NCBI GenBank assembly: GCA_035539215.1
Contig: DATLIX010000080.1
Location: 1 to 64,000 of the forward strand
Origin: Dongia_B sp035539215
Lineage (GTDB): Bacteria; Pseudomonadota; Alphaproteobacteria; Dongiales; Dongiaceae
DNA: 64,000 nt
Direction of reading: 5' to 3'
Part shown: in pieces, positions 23,873-33,289 of the stretch
How the letters are laid out: every line of letters starts with the position of its first letter
Numbering within the stretch: the stretch's first letter is position 1
Made by a program: the position numbers and the translations under genes
The notes under the pieces: generated by a model
Seen by the model: the letters and a program-made list of their open reading frames with translations, nothing else
Databases searched by the model: none
Told to the model about the DNA's origin: nothing

Positions 23873-24766
23873 TCATCCCCGGACCTCGACCTTGGCCCAA
23901 TGCTCGACGCTGCGGCAAATGGAGGTGAAATCGGACTCGGGGCCGTAGAGCGCATTGGTGACTGCCAGCAATTGACGGACAGCACTGCCGACGATCATCG
24001 GCACGCCCAGGCCCTCGGCCTCGTCGAGGCACAGGCAGACGTCCTTGTAGGAAAGGCCGGTCGCAAAGCCAAAGTCGAAGGTGCCCGGCAGGATCGACCG
24101 CGGGAATTTATCCTGGGTCGCACTGTTGCGGCCGCTGCTGACATTGATGACGTCCAGCATGATCTTCGGATCGAGCCCGGCTTTGGCGCCCATCACCATC
24201 GCTTCCGAGGAAATGGCCATTGCGCATGCCGCCAGCAGGTTGTTCGCCAGCTTCATGGTTTGCGCCGCACCCGGCCGCTCGCCGATGAAGAACAGCTTGC
24301 CGAAATTTCGCAGCAGCTCCTCCAGTGACTCGAAGATCGGCTTCGGGCAGGACACCATGACGGCAAGTGTCCCGTTGCGGGCACCGGCGAGACCGCCGCT
24401 GACCGGCGCGTCGACGGCGCCGATATTCCGCTCGGCAAGTCCCTCGGCAACCCGTTGCGCGGTCCGTGGACCGGTCGTCGAGACGTCGATGAAGGTCTTG
24501 ATCTTCGATCCGTGGATGACGCCATCTTCGCCCAGCGCCGTCTGCTGCACGATTGCCGGCGTGGGCAGGCTGGCGAAAACAATCTCGGCCTCGGAAGCCA
24601 CCTCAGCCGCGGATTTCGCCCGATGGCTGCCGCGCGCCACCAGTGGCGCCAGGGCCGCTTCGCTGCGATCGAAGATGCTGAGCGTATGGCCGGCATCCAG
24701 CAGGCGGCCGGCCATGAGCCCGCCCATCCGACCGACGCCGATAAATCCGAAATGCTTGCTGGTCAC
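23873..24766 (-). CDS. NAD(P)-dependent beta-hydroxyacid dehydrogenase (3-hydroxyisobutyrate dehydrogenase family)
   Basis: 297 residues. N-terminal Rossmann motif GFIGVGRMGGLMAGRLL, substrate-binding segment DAPVSGGLAGARNGTL, and the catalytic-Lys segment AAQTMKLANNLLAA. Members oxidise or reduce beta-hydroxyacids such as 3-hydroxyisobutyrate, tartronate semialdehyde or glutarate-derived acids. The second gene of the reverse-strand run, directly downstream of the LysR gene. An L-threonate- or sulfolactate-type substrate is possible; the sequence does not decide. Confidence 0.88.
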   Translation of the reverse strand: MTSKHFGFIGVGRMGGLMAGRLLDAGHTLSIFDRSEAALAPLVARGSHRAKSAAEVASEAEIVFASLPTPAIVQQTALGEDGVIHGSKIKTFIDVSTTGPRTAQRVAEGLAERNIGAVDAPVSGGLAGARNGTLAVMVSCPKPIFESLEELLRNFGKLFFIGERPGAAQTMKLANNLLAACAMAISSEAMVMGAKAGLDPKIMLDVINVSSGRNSATQDKFPRSILPGTFDFGFATGLSYKDVCLCLDEAEGLGVPMIVGSAVRQLLAVTNALYGPESDFTSICRSVEHWAKVEVRG

Positions 24767-24887
24767 GATTTTCCCGACATGCTGGTGAATGAGCCACCAC
24801 TATCGATCAATCCCGCGCGTATGCGCCATACGCGTAATTGACATAACAGAATATAGGATTTCGATATGCGACCGGCCGTGCGCCGGC

Positions 24888-25814
24888 TCACTCGACGACC
24901 TCGGCCTGCCGCTCGTCGGCAAAGAGCTCCGCCACCTGGGCGCGGATCATCTTGGCCACGATCCGTGTCGCCACGCTGGTGGGGCGCTGCGAGGATGTCG
25001 CCAGCATCAATTGCCGTGTCATCTTGGGTGCTTCGATCGGCCAGGAGCGGATCCGGCCCGCCCGTATCAGCGGCTGCACGGCCGCATCGCACAAGATGGT
25101 GTAACCGGCGCCTTCTTCCACCAGGCCCAGGGTGGATGTCATGGCATCCAGTTCGAGCTGCACGTTGGCGACGATGCCGGACTTCTCCAGCATCCGGTCG
25201 ATCAGTACACGCAGGCCATGCGGCCGGGCCGGCAGAATGAGCGGGATATCCTCGAAGCGCGAGGCAGGGACGGGCCCGTCCCCTAATTGCGCCGTATCGG
25301 CGGCCGGTCCCAGCAGAACCAGCCGTTCCTCCAGCAATGGCTCGGTCAACAAGGTCGGCAATCGCGGTGCGTTATAGACGACGCCGATGTCGATCCGCCC
25401 GGTCGAAAGCCATTCGGTTACGTGACCGCTGAACCCCTCGACAACGTGCAGGGCGATGGTCGGAAATTCGCGGCGGCATCGCAGCACCAAGGGAACCGTC
25501 AATACCCATCCGATCGATGGCGGCATGGCGATGGTGATGCGCCCGCTCGGCGCTCCCTTCATCGCCATGATCTCGAGGCTGGCCTTGCCGACCGTCTGCA
25601 CGACTTCCTTGGCGTAGGTTTCGAGCAGCTTCCCCGCTTCCGACAGAACGGTGCCCCGTCCGTTCCGATAAAACAGCTCGGCATTCAGATCCTGCTCGAG
25701 GGAGCGGATCTGCCGGCTCAAGATGGGCTGCGCCACGCTGAGCTGGACCGCAGCCTTGGAAAAGCTGCCGAGCTCGGCGACGCAGAGGAAATATTTAAGT
25801 TGCTTAAGCTCCAT
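24888..25814 (-). CDS. LysR-family transcriptional regulator of the catabolic operon
   Basis: 308 residues. N-terminal winged HTH (KYFLCVAELGSFSKAAVQLS, AQPILSRQIRSLEQDL) and a C-terminal effector-binding domain resembling the CbbR/CynR-like branch (GRITIAMPPSIGWVLTVPL). It is transcribed ahead of the dehydrogenase-MmgE-CMD-lactonase-EthD genes on the same strand, and back to back with the ABC operon starting at 26261. It could therefore control both. The effector is probably the transported compound or a product of it. Confidence 0.88.
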   Translation of the reverse strand: MELKQLKYFLCVAELGSFSKAAVQLSVAQPILSRQIRSLEQDLNAELFYRNGRGTVLSEAGKLLETYAKEVVQTVGKASLEIMAMKGAPSGRITIAMPPSIGWVLTVPLVLRCRREFPTIALHVVEGFSGHVTEWLSTGRIDIGVVYNAPRLPTLLTEPLLEERLVLLGPAADTAQLGDGPVPASRFEDIPLILPARPHGLRVLIDRMLEKSGIVANVQLELDAMTSTLGLVEEGAGYTILCDAAVQPLIRAGRIRSWPIEAPKMTRQLMLATSSQRPTSVATRIVAKMIRAQVAELFADERQAEVVE

Positions 25815-26260
25815 GCGACTGCTGAAACCGCCTCCCCACCTCTCAAGCGCGGCTGATTTTTATATCGTTGTGCCGGTGCGCCTATCTCGCTGCAGGACGC
25901 AGGAGACAAGTCCGGATTGTGCTCGGAGATGACCGGGCACGTCAACGGCCTTCTGCCAGGGCACGGTCGGACAGTCCCCGTGCAAACCGGAATTTATCGT
26001 GCAATCACGCGATCTTGCGGACGGAGAAGGCGGCATCTCGCCCAGCCACATTCGATATAACTGCTATGAGAACTCAAGGTCTGCCTCATCCGGCACCGGA
26101 GACCTACACTGCCTTCAATAGCCGGCTGCGGTGCCGTTTGTGCGCCGCAGAAAGGCCAGGGACACGCATCACTGGAGCGGGATAGCAGCCATAGCCGGCG
26201 CATCTCATCGCGCGATGACGTTGTCCTTTTAGGCGGGATCTGAAGCGGGGAGTCCAGATT
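25815..26260. promoter_or_regulatory. 446-bp divergent intergenic region between LysR gene and ABC operon
   Basis: No supportable gene. As the only gap between the reverse catabolic genes and the forward transporter operon, it should contain both promoters and the LysR binding sites. A locally AT-rich patch (TCGATATAACTGCTATGAGAAC region, 26050-26072) is a possible promoter core. No strong palindrome was found. Confidence 0.4.
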
Positions 26261-27247
26261 GTGAAGGTCGCGGTCCGGCGAACGGGGATCGTCACACAGG
26301 AGAAGATCGTCTTCACGATCTTCCTGTTGTTGTTTCTCGGCTTTTCCATATTCCTCCCTGGCTTCCTGACGGCGAACAACGTCGCCTTGCTGCTGCAAAG
26401 CGTATCGGTGCTGGGCATCCTCAGCATCGCCATGGGTGTCATGATCATCACCGGCGCCATCGATCTGTCGATGGTGGCGCTGATGGCGATGTCGGTGGCC
26501 TGGGCGCTCCAGCTCATCAACAACGGCATGCCCGTGGCTGCGGCCATGATGATCGGCGGGGGAGCCGCGATCCTGGTCGGGATCATCAACGGGATACTCG
26601 TTGCCTATGTCGAAATTCCCCCGCTGTTTGCGACGCTGGCGACGGCGGCCTGTGTTTATGGGTTCGGGCGGTTCAGCCTGATCAGCCAGGATACGGTCTA
26701 TCTGCCCGCCAGCCTGGGCGAACTTGCGGAAATCGGCAAGGGCCGGGTCTATGGCGTGCCCGTGCCGGTGATCGTCTTCGCGGTGCTGGCGGGGCTTGTC
26801 GCCCTGCTGATGCGATATACCAAGTTCGGGCGGTTTGCCTATGCGATCGGCGACAACCGCGCGACGGCGCGTATCACGGGCGTGCCGGTACGGCCGATCC
26901 TGGTCCTGCAATACACGCTGTCCGGCATCGTGGCGTTCATCGCCGGCCTGGTGCAGGCGACCGCCGTGAACAGCATGAATACCCGGATCACCGATACGCT
27001 GTTGATCTATGAGGTCATCCTGGTGGTCGTGTTGGGCGGCATCGGTTTGAGCGGCGGCAAGGGCGGCGTGCGCAACGTCGTCGTCGGAACGCTGCTGATC
27101 GGAACCTTCCTCAACGGCATGACCATTCTGAACATCCAGTTCACGGCGCAGAACGCCATCAAGGGGATGATTCTTCTGGTCGCGATCGCCATCGATCAGC
27201 TCATCAATCCGCGGGACGAGCAGACCTCCCAGCAGGGCGACATATGA
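26261..27247 (+). CDS. ribose/xylose-type ABC transporter permease
   Basis: 328 residues starting at GTG, with GGGGAG at 8-nt spacing. A BPD_transp_2 (RbsC-like) permease: multiple hydrophobic helices from residue 12 onward, with the family signatures VMIITGAIDLSMVALMAM, YAIGDNRATARITGVPV and VLGGIGLSGGKGGVRNVVVG. It forms half of the inner-membrane channel for a sugar-like solute, with the second permease encoded at 28486. It overlaps the binding-protein reading frame by ATGA at 27244. Confidence 0.92.
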   Translation: MKVAVRRTGIVTQEKIVFTIFLLLFLGFSIFLPGFLTANNVALLLQSVSVLGILSIAMGVMIITGAIDLSMVALMAMSVAWALQLINNGMPVAAAMMIGGGAAILVGIINGILVAYVEIPPLFATLATAACVYGFGRFSLISQDTVYLPASLGELAEIGKGRVYGVPVPVIVFAVLAGLVALLMRYTKFGRFAYAIGDNRATARITGVPVRPILVLQYTLSGIVAFIAGLVQATAVNSMNTRITDTLLIYEVILVVVLGGIGLSGGKGGVRNVVVGTLLIGTFLNGMTILNIQFTAQNAIKGMILLVAIAIDQLINPRDEQTSQQGDI

Positions 27248-27327
27248 CCGGATCATTCCATGCGGCCTCGAGCCGGATGCTGCCTATAGAAACGGGGGAA
27301 CAAATGAAACATCATGAGGAGGAAGCG

Positions 27328-28404
27328 GTGAACATCATGCGCGACGAGATTCGAACGCGGAAAAACGGCGGGGGCCTGCTGAAAAAGGCAACGATGCGTG
27401 GCCTGTTGGGGGCGTTGGCCATGCTCTCCCTTTCTTCCCTGTGGCACGCGGCGGCGGATACCAGTGTCGAAGGCATCGTCGATCCGACAATCAAGCCTTA
27501 TTTCGAGGCGATGAAGGGCAAGAAGATCGGCTATGTGCCGTTCTCGATGAGCTACGATCTCTCCAAGGGCTGGTATGCCGGCATGCAGATCCAGGCCAAG
27601 GAGCTCGGCTATGAGATCATCACCCGGGATCCCAATTGGAACACCGATGTCGGGGTCCAGGCGATGGATCAGTTGATCAACGCCAAGCCGGATATCATCG
27701 TGCTGCAGAATCCCGATCTGCAATCCTATGCGAAGCTGCTGAAACGGGGTACCGAGGCGGGAATCCACTTCATTTCGGTCAATATCAAGTCCGCCTATCC
27801 GACCTATTATATCGGCGAGGAATGGGAGCTGAACGGCGAGGCGGAAGCGCAGTACATCGTCGACAAATGCGGCGCGGGTACCGGCCGGTCCGGCAAGGTC
27901 GCCGTTGTGCAGGGCATTTTGACGTCGGCCGCCAGCGCCTATCAGATCCGCGGCGTGACGGAGGTCTTCTCCAAGCACCCCGAGATCCAGATCGTCTCCA
28001 ATCAATCGGCTAACTGGGACGCCGGGAAGGCTCACGAAATAACTCAATCCGTGCTGCAGCAGAATCCGGATCTCTGCGGCGTGATCGGCTTCTGGGACGG
28101 CATGGATATCGGCGCCGGCTCGGCCGTGAAGGAGGCGCATATGGAAGACAAGGTCTTCGTCGTTTCCTCCGGCGGCGGCTACAAGGAAGCAGCCTGCGAC
28201 AGGCTGATGGACGGCACCTACGCGGCGTATTTCAGCTATGACGTCCGGGGCCAGGCACGCGACATCAACAACCTGATCCGCATCCTTCTGCAGAGCAAAC
28301 CGGCCCCCGACGCGCCGAAATTCACCCTGCCGACGCGCGGCGAGCTATTGACCAAGGATAATATCAAGCCCGGCTCCTGCTGGACCATGGACGATTTCAA
28401 GTAA
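27328..28404 (+). CDS. periplasmic sugar-binding protein of the ABC transporter
   Basis: About 358 residues from a GTG at 27328 that has a strong AGGAGG five nucleotides upstream. An ATG at 27244 overlapping the permease stop is also in frame but gives an implausibly long leader. Signal peptide: basic RTRKNGGGLLKKATMRG, hydrophobic LLGALAMLSLSSLW, then the HAAAD region. The mature part is a periplasmic-binding-protein type I fold (GKKIGYVPFSMSYDLSKGW, NAKPDIIVLQNPD, GVIGFWDGMDIGAGSAV), as in ribose/rhamnose/autoinducer-2 binders. It delivers the unknown solute to the two permeases. Confidence 0.9.
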   Translation: MNIMRDEIRTRKNGGGLLKKATMRGLLGALAMLSLSSLWHAAADTSVEGIVDPTIKPYFEAMKGKKIGYVPFSMSYDLSKGWYAGMQIQAKELGYEIITRDPNWNTDVGVQAMDQLINAKPDIIVLQNPDLQSYAKLLKRGTEAGIHFISVNIKSAYPTYYIGEEWELNGEAEAQYIVDKCGAGTGRSGKVAVVQGILTSAASAYQIRGVTEVFSKHPEIQIVSNQSANWDAGKAHEITQSVLQQNPDLCGVIGFWDGMDIGAGSAVKEAHMEDKVFVVSSGGGYKEAACDRLMDGTYAAYFSYDVRGQARDINNLIRILLQSKPAPDAPKFTLPTRGELLTKDNIKPGSCWTMDDFK

Positions 28405-28485
28405 CCGGGTGGGTGAGGGAAGTGGCGCGACGGGCATCGCAAGCCGCCCGTCGCGCCGATCGCAGATTTTGAAGCCGTCAGGATC

Positions 28486-30660
28486 ATGAGCACCATCGAA
28501 TCCATAGCAGACATCCCGGCCGAGCGACGAACCGGTAATCGTCATCGCGCCTTCGAACAGATGACGAAATGGCGCTACCGGCTGATTCCGACCCACTTGC
28601 TGGGCGAGGTTCTTTCCAAGCAATGGATCGACAGCGCCGTCCCGGCAACCTTCATGGTTCTGGTGATCGGCCTGTTCGCGATACTGGCGCCCGGCTTTTT
28701 CACCGGTGCCAATGTATCGGATGCCGGACGCCAGCTCGGTGAGTTCGGCCTGGTCGCGCTCGGCATGATGGTCGTCATCATGGGCGGCGGCATCGACCTC
28801 AGCGTCGGCTCGATCTTCGCCTTGGGTAACCTGACGGCGCTGGCCCTGACAAACCTGTACAATCTGCCGGTCGTCCTGGTGCTGCCCTGCGTCGTGGCGA
28901 TCTGTTCGCTGGCCGGGCTGATCAACGGCATCCTGATCGGCTTTTGCCGGCTGCGTGCCTTTCTGACAACGCTGGTCAGCCTGATCACGATCCGGGCGCT
29001 GGTCGATGTGCTGTTGCTGCGCTTCGCGGTGGACATCTCCGCCGGATTCTACGATTCCAAGATCTGGGATTTCGCTGGCCAGGGTGCGGTCCTCGGCATA
29101 CCCTTCAGCTTCCTCGTCCTGATCGTCATTGCCACCGGCATTCACCTCTTTCTGTCACGCGGTCGGCTCGGCTGGCATATCATGGCGGTCGGCGGCTCCC
29201 GGCGATCGGCGCATAATGCCGGGATTTCCGTGCGCCGTACCATTTGCGGCACCTATGTCCTCTCCGGCGCGCTCTGCGGCCTCTCGTCGTTTCTCTATGC
29301 CGCGCGCCTCGGCAATGGCGGCTCATATCCCGGTGCCGGGATGGAAATCTTTGCCTTGACGGCGGTGATCGTCGGCGGCACCAGTCTGGGGGGCGGACGC
29401 GGCTCCGTGGCGAAGGCGCTGATGGGCTCGATCATCGTGCTGATGATCAATCTCGGTGTCGTCCAGATGGGGTTGCAGAGTGGCGCCGGGCAGCTGGTGC
29501 TGGGCCTCATCCTGCTGCTGGCGATCGCCGTCGATGTCCGTTTTATCCGCAACCGGGAGAAAATCCTGTCGCGGCTCTATATGTCGCCGACCTATTTCCG
29601 CCTGCCGCCGGCGCCGGATGCCGAGAATGCGGCTTCGCCCTATGCGCTCAATGACCGCCTGGACAAGGTGGAGCTCATCGGCCTCGGCCAGCTCGACGGA
29701 CCGGAGGATGTGATCTTCGATCGCGACGATCATCTCTATTGCGGCGATCGGCTCGGCAATATCGTGCGCTTTGATGCGCCCGACTACACGCACGCCAAGG
29801 TATTTGCCCATATCGGCGGTCATCCGCTCGGCCTTGCCTTCGATCGCCACGACACGCTTTACGTCTGTGTCGGCGGCATGGGCCTTTACCGGGTTTACCG
29901 CGACGGCAAGGTGGAGAAGGCGACCGACCAGACAAATCGCTCGCCATTCTCCATTGTCGACGATTCGCGCATGCGTCTCGCCGATGACCTCGATATCGCA
30001 CCCGACGGTCGCGTGTTCTTCAGTGAGGCCACGGTCCGCTATGATATGGAGAGCTGGCCGGCCGATGCGATCGAATCGCGCAGCAGCGGCCGCATCATCT
30101 GCTTCGATCCGGCGACCAACACGACACGGACGGTCCTTCGCAATCTGGTTTTCCCGAACGGCATCTGTGTGGAGACGGGCGGGCAATCGCTGTTGTTCGC
30201 CGAGAGCTGGGCCTGTCGCATCAGCCGCTACTGGTTTGCCGGTCCCCGGGAAGGCCAGGTGGAGCGGGTGCTGGAGAATCTGCCCGGCTATCCCGATAAC
30301 ATCAACCGGGCATCGGACGGAAGTTATTGGATGGCGCTGCTGGGCATGCGCTCGCCGGCATTGGACCTGGCGCTTCGGATGCCGGGCTTCAGGCGCCGCA
30401 TGGCCCTGGAAGTGGCGCCGGATGAGTGGCTCTACCCGAACATCAATACCGGCTGCGTCGTCAAATTCACGGCAACAGGCGAGGTGGTGGAAACCCTCTG
30501 GGATCGTCGCGGCGCGAATCATCCCATGATTACCTCGATGCGCGAACACCGCGGCTTCCTCTACCTGGGCGGCATCTTGAACAACCGGATCGGCCGCTAT
30601 GCTGTCCCGACGGCCGAAAGCGATTGGACCGGACCCTCCAGCTATTGGGGTGGCAAATGA
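28486..30660 (+). CDS. ABC permease fused to an SMP-30/strictosidine-synthase-like beta-propeller
   Basis: 724 residues in one uninterrupted frame. Residues about 50-350 are an RbsC-like permease (VVIMGGGIDLSVGSIFALGN, MAVGGSRRSAHNAGISVRR, VIVGGTSLGGGRGSVAKALMG). A linker (about 355-390) leads to a six-bladed propeller of the SMP-30/gluconolactonase and strictosidine-synthase-like group (LDGPEDVIFDRDDHLYCGD, FPNGICVETGGQSLLFAESW, LPGYPDNINRASDGSYWMAL). Ordinary permeases of this family stop near residue 330. The C-terminus of RbsC-type permeases is expected to be cytoplasmic, so the propeller would meet the solute as it enters. Lactonase activity is inferred, not shown. It ends in an ATGA overlap with the next gene. 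Confidence 0.9.
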   Translation: MSTIESIADIPAERRTGNRHRAFEQMTKWRYRLIPTHLLGEVLSKQWIDSAVPATFMVLVIGLFAILAPGFFTGANVSDAGRQLGEFGLVALGMMVVIMGGGIDLSVGSIFALGNLTALALTNLYNLPVVLVLPCVVAICSLAGLINGILIGFCRLRAFLTTLVSLITIRALVDVLLLRFAVDISAGFYDSKIWDFAGQGAVLGIPFSFLVLIVIATGIHLFLSRGRLGWHIMAVGGSRRSAHNAGISVRRTICGTYVLSGALCGLSSFLYAARLGNGGSYPGAGMEIFALTAVIVGGTSLGGGRGSVAKALMGSIIVLMINLGVVQMGLQSGAGQLVLGLILLLAIAVDVRFIRNREKILSRLYMSPTYFRLPPAPDAENAASPYALNDRLDKVELIGLGQLDGPEDVIFDRDDHLYCGDRLGNIVRFDAPDYTHAKVFAHIGGHPLGLAFDRHDTLYVCVGGMGLYRVYRDGKVEKATDQTNRSPFSIVDDSRMRLADDLDIAPDGRVFFSEATVRYDMESWPADAIESRSSGRIICFDPATNTTRTVLRNLVFPNGICVETGGQSLLFAESWACRISRYWFAGPREGQVERVLENLPGYPDNINRASDGSYWMALLGMRSPALDLALRMPGFRRRMALEVAPDEWLYPNINTGCVVKFTATGEVVETLWDRRGANHPMITSMREHRGFLYLGGILNNRIGRYAVPTAESDWTGPSSYWGGK

Positions 30661-31748
30661 TCGGAAGCCTTATGCAGCTATTGCCGGGGTTCCGGCAGGC
30701 CGCCACCGTGCCGTCGATGGATGGCGCCCTGCGGCCCAATCAGGCCCTGGACCAGGCGGCGTTGCTGGCGGAATATGCCGCACCCGACAATCTGGTGTGG
30801 CAGGACGATCACCTGCTGTTCACCAGCGGCAAGCACATCCTGCTGCTTGACGGCATTGATGACGGTGGCGGCGAACCGGAAGAAATCCTCACCTTCGACA
30901 CGGAAGTCACGGCCCTGGCCGCCGCGCTTGACGGCAGCCTGGCGGTCGGCTTGGGTGCCGGCGGCGTCAGCATCATCGGCGGCAGGCATGATGGCAAGGC
31001 CATTACCAGCCTTGGCAAAAAGCGCCTGATCTCGCCGACAGCGCTATGTTTCGGCGACCCCGATACACTTTTCATCTGCGTCGGGTCGGATGAGCATGTC
31101 CCGTCGGACTGGCAGCGGGACCTGCTGGAACGCCGGGCCAGCGGCTCTGTCTGGCGGGTGACGCTGGACGGAGCGGAGCCCGTCTGCCTGGCGGCGCATC
31201 TTGCCTTTCCCAATGGATTGCTGCTGCGTCCGGGGAACCGGATCGCCGTGTCGGAATCATGGCGCCATCGCATTCTCGATTTTCCGACCACCGAACGGGG
31301 CGCACCGCGTATCCTGCTGGATGATCTGCCGGGCTATCCCGGCCGCCTCGCGCCGAATTCTCTTGGCGGCGCCTGGCTCGCCGTCTTCGCGCCGCGCAGC
31401 CAGCTGGTTGAATTCGTACTGCGCGAGAAGGCCTATCGTCAGCGGATGATGGCGGAGATCGATCCCGTTTACTGGATCACACCTTCCTTGCGGGCAGGAA
31501 TCTCCTTCAAGGAACCGATGCAGGGCGGCGCCGTGAAGACGCTCGGCATCTTCAAGCCCTGGGCGCCCTCCCGGTCCTATGGCCTGGCGGTCTGCCTGGA
31601 TGCAGATTTCATTCCCGTCGCATCTCTGCATAGCCGTGCCGACGGTCATCGCCATGGCGTGACCAGTTGTCTGGAAAACCGGGGCGAACTGTTTGTCGCA
31701 TGTCGCGGCGACAATGCCCTGATTTCCGCCGATCTGGCAAAAGAGTAA
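30657..31748 (+). CDS. free-standing SMP-30/strictosidine-synthase-like beta-propeller protein
   Basis: 363 residues from the ATG that overlaps the fusion gene's stop (ATGA), with no signal peptide, so cytoplasmic. It contains the same propeller signatures as the fused domain upstream (HLAFPNGLLLRPGNRIAVSES, LDDLPGYPGRLAPNSLGGAW) and looks like a diverged duplicate of it. The acidic metal ligands of SMP-30 lactonases are not all obvious, so enzymatic activity is uncertain. It could be a lactonase, an assembly partner of the permease domain, or a binding protein. Confidence 0.82.
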   Translation: MIGSLMQLLPGFRQAATVPSMDGALRPNQALDQAALLAEYAAPDNLVWQDDHLLFTSGKHILLLDGIDDGGGEPEEILTFDTEVTALAAALDGSLAVGLGAGGVSIIGGRHDGKAITSLGKKRLISPTALCFGDPDTLFICVGSDEHVPSDWQRDLLERRASGSVWRVTLDGAEPVCLAAHLAFPNGLLLRPGNRIAVSESWRHRILDFPTTERGAPRILLDDLPGYPGRLAPNSLGGAWLAVFAPRSQLVEFVLREKAYRQRMMAEIDPVYWITPSLRAGISFKEPMQGGAVKTLGIFKPWAPSRSYGLAVCLDADFIPVASLHSRADGHRHGVTSCLENRGELFVACRGDNALISADLAKE

Positions 31749-31760
31749 GGAAGCCGACCG

Positions 31761-33260
31761 ATGCCCGCTTTGCTGGAAATCAAGGGGATGACCAAGGAGT
31801 ATCACGGCGTTGCTGCCGTCCAGGATATATCCATGGCATTGGAAATGGGCGAGGTTCACGCGCTTCTTGGTGAGAATGGCGCCGGCAAATCGACCTTGAC
31901 CAAAATGATCGCCGGCGTTGTCGCGCCGACGCGGGGCTCGATCCTGCTGGATGGCAGCCTCGTCACCTTCGCTTCCCCGGCGGAAGCGCTGCGGCACGGC
32001 ATTGCCATGGTGTACCAGGAGACCAGCCTGGTTCCCTCCCTGACCGTCGCCCAGAACCTGTTCCTCGGCGACGAGCAGGTGTTCAACCGCCTGCGGCCAC
32101 TGTACATCGCCGCGCAGCAATTCCTGCAGTCGCTCAATTTCCCGGTCGATCCCACCCTGAATGTGGCCTCGCTCGGCGCCGCGCAACGGCAGATGGTGGA
32201 GATCGCGCGCGCCGTCCGCAAGAACGCGCGTGTGATCATCTTCGACGAGCCGACGGCGACGCTGACGCCGGAGGAGAAGCAGCATTTCTTCGAATTGATC
32301 GGGCGCCTGAAGGATCGCGGCTGCGCCATCATCTTCATCTCGCATGCGCTGGAAGAGGCCTTGGCGATCTCCGACCGCATCACGGTTTTGCGCGATGGGA
32401 AGCTGGTGACGACCGATGTCACGGCCAATTTCGATCGCGACAAAATCATCCGCGCCATGGTGGGGCGCAGTTTGTCGGACGAACTCTATGGCGCAAATGC
32501 CGGCAGGCGAAAAACGCGCGGCTATGGCAAGCGTGTTTTGAGCGTACAAAATGTTTCGATGGGCCGGATGGTGCGGAACAGCTCCTTCGCGGTCTATGCG
32601 GGCCAGATCACCGGCATATTCGGCCTGATCGGCTCCGGGCGAACCGAGACGGCGAAAATCATATCGGGTATCTTCAAGCGCAATTTCTTCCATGGCGGCG
32701 TCGTCCGTCTGGCCGATCAGAATGTACGATATCGGACGCCGGCGCCCGCCGTCCGGCACGGCATCGCCTATGTGACGGAGGACCGCAAGTCCGAAGGGAT
32801 CTTCGAAACCATGTCGATCGCCGAGAGTATCTATGTCGGTCTCTTGGCCTCGGCCGGGAATCGAGCGACCATCGTCCGATCATCGGACATGCAGAAGGTC
32901 GCCGGGCATTGGACGAAGTCCCTGAGTATTCGGGCCATCTCCGCCGACGTACCGGTGGTCGAGCTTTCCGGCGGCAACCAGCAGAAGGTAGTGATTGCCA
33001 AAGCACTGGTGCAGCAGCCACGCCTCGTCATCTTCGACGAGCCGACCCGCGGCGTCGACGTGGGCGCCATCGCGGAGATCCACGCGATCATCAACAAATT
33101 GGCGGACGAGGGGATGGCCGTCGTGGTGATCTCCTCCTATCTGCCGGAAGTCATGAACCTCTCGGATCGCATCCTGGTTTCCCGCAAGGGGCGCATCGTC
33201 GAAGAATATGCGGCAGACGAGGCGACCGAAGAAAAGATCATGTATGCTGCGGTCCATTGA
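31761..33260 (+). CDS. sugar ABC transporter ATP-binding protein (RbsA/MglA type)
   Basis: 499 residues with two tandem ATPase cassettes, as usual for this family. The first has Walker A GENGAGKST (38-46) and Walker B RVIIFDEPTA. The second has the degenerate P-loop GLIGSGRTE typical of RbsA and the intact signature ELSGGNQQKVVIAKAL with RLVIFDEPTRGVDVG. It powers import through the permease pair encoded upstream. Its start lies 12 bp after the propeller gene, within the same operon. Confidence 0.93.
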   Translation: MPALLEIKGMTKEYHGVAAVQDISMALEMGEVHALLGENGAGKSTLTKMIAGVVAPTRGSILLDGSLVTFASPAEALRHGIAMVYQETSLVPSLTVAQNLFLGDEQVFNRLRPLYIAAQQFLQSLNFPVDPTLNVASLGAAQRQMVEIARAVRKNARVIIFDEPTATLTPEEKQHFFELIGRLKDRGCAIIFISHALEEALAISDRITVLRDGKLVTTDVTANFDRDKIIRAMVGRSLSDELYGANAGRRKTRGYGKRVLSVQNVSMGRMVRNSSFAVYAGQITGIFGLIGSGRTETAKIISGIFKRNFFHGGVVRLADQNVRYRTPAPAVRHGIAYVTEDRKSEGIFETMSIAESIYVGLLASAGNRATIVRSSDMQKVAGHWTKSLSIRAISADVPVVELSGGNQQKVVIAKALVQQPRLVIFDEPTRGVDVGAIAEIHAIINKLADEGMAVVVISSYLPEVMNLSDRILVSRKGRIVEEYAADEATEEKIMYAAVH

Positions 33261-33289
33261 GGGCGACGCTCAACACGATAGGAAAGAAG

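Noticed and set aside
27244..27327. ATG at 27244 as start of the sugar-binding protein
   Set aside because: It overlaps the permease stop as ATGA but gives a long non-signal leader; the GTG at 27328 has a much stronger ribosome site and normal signal peptide.
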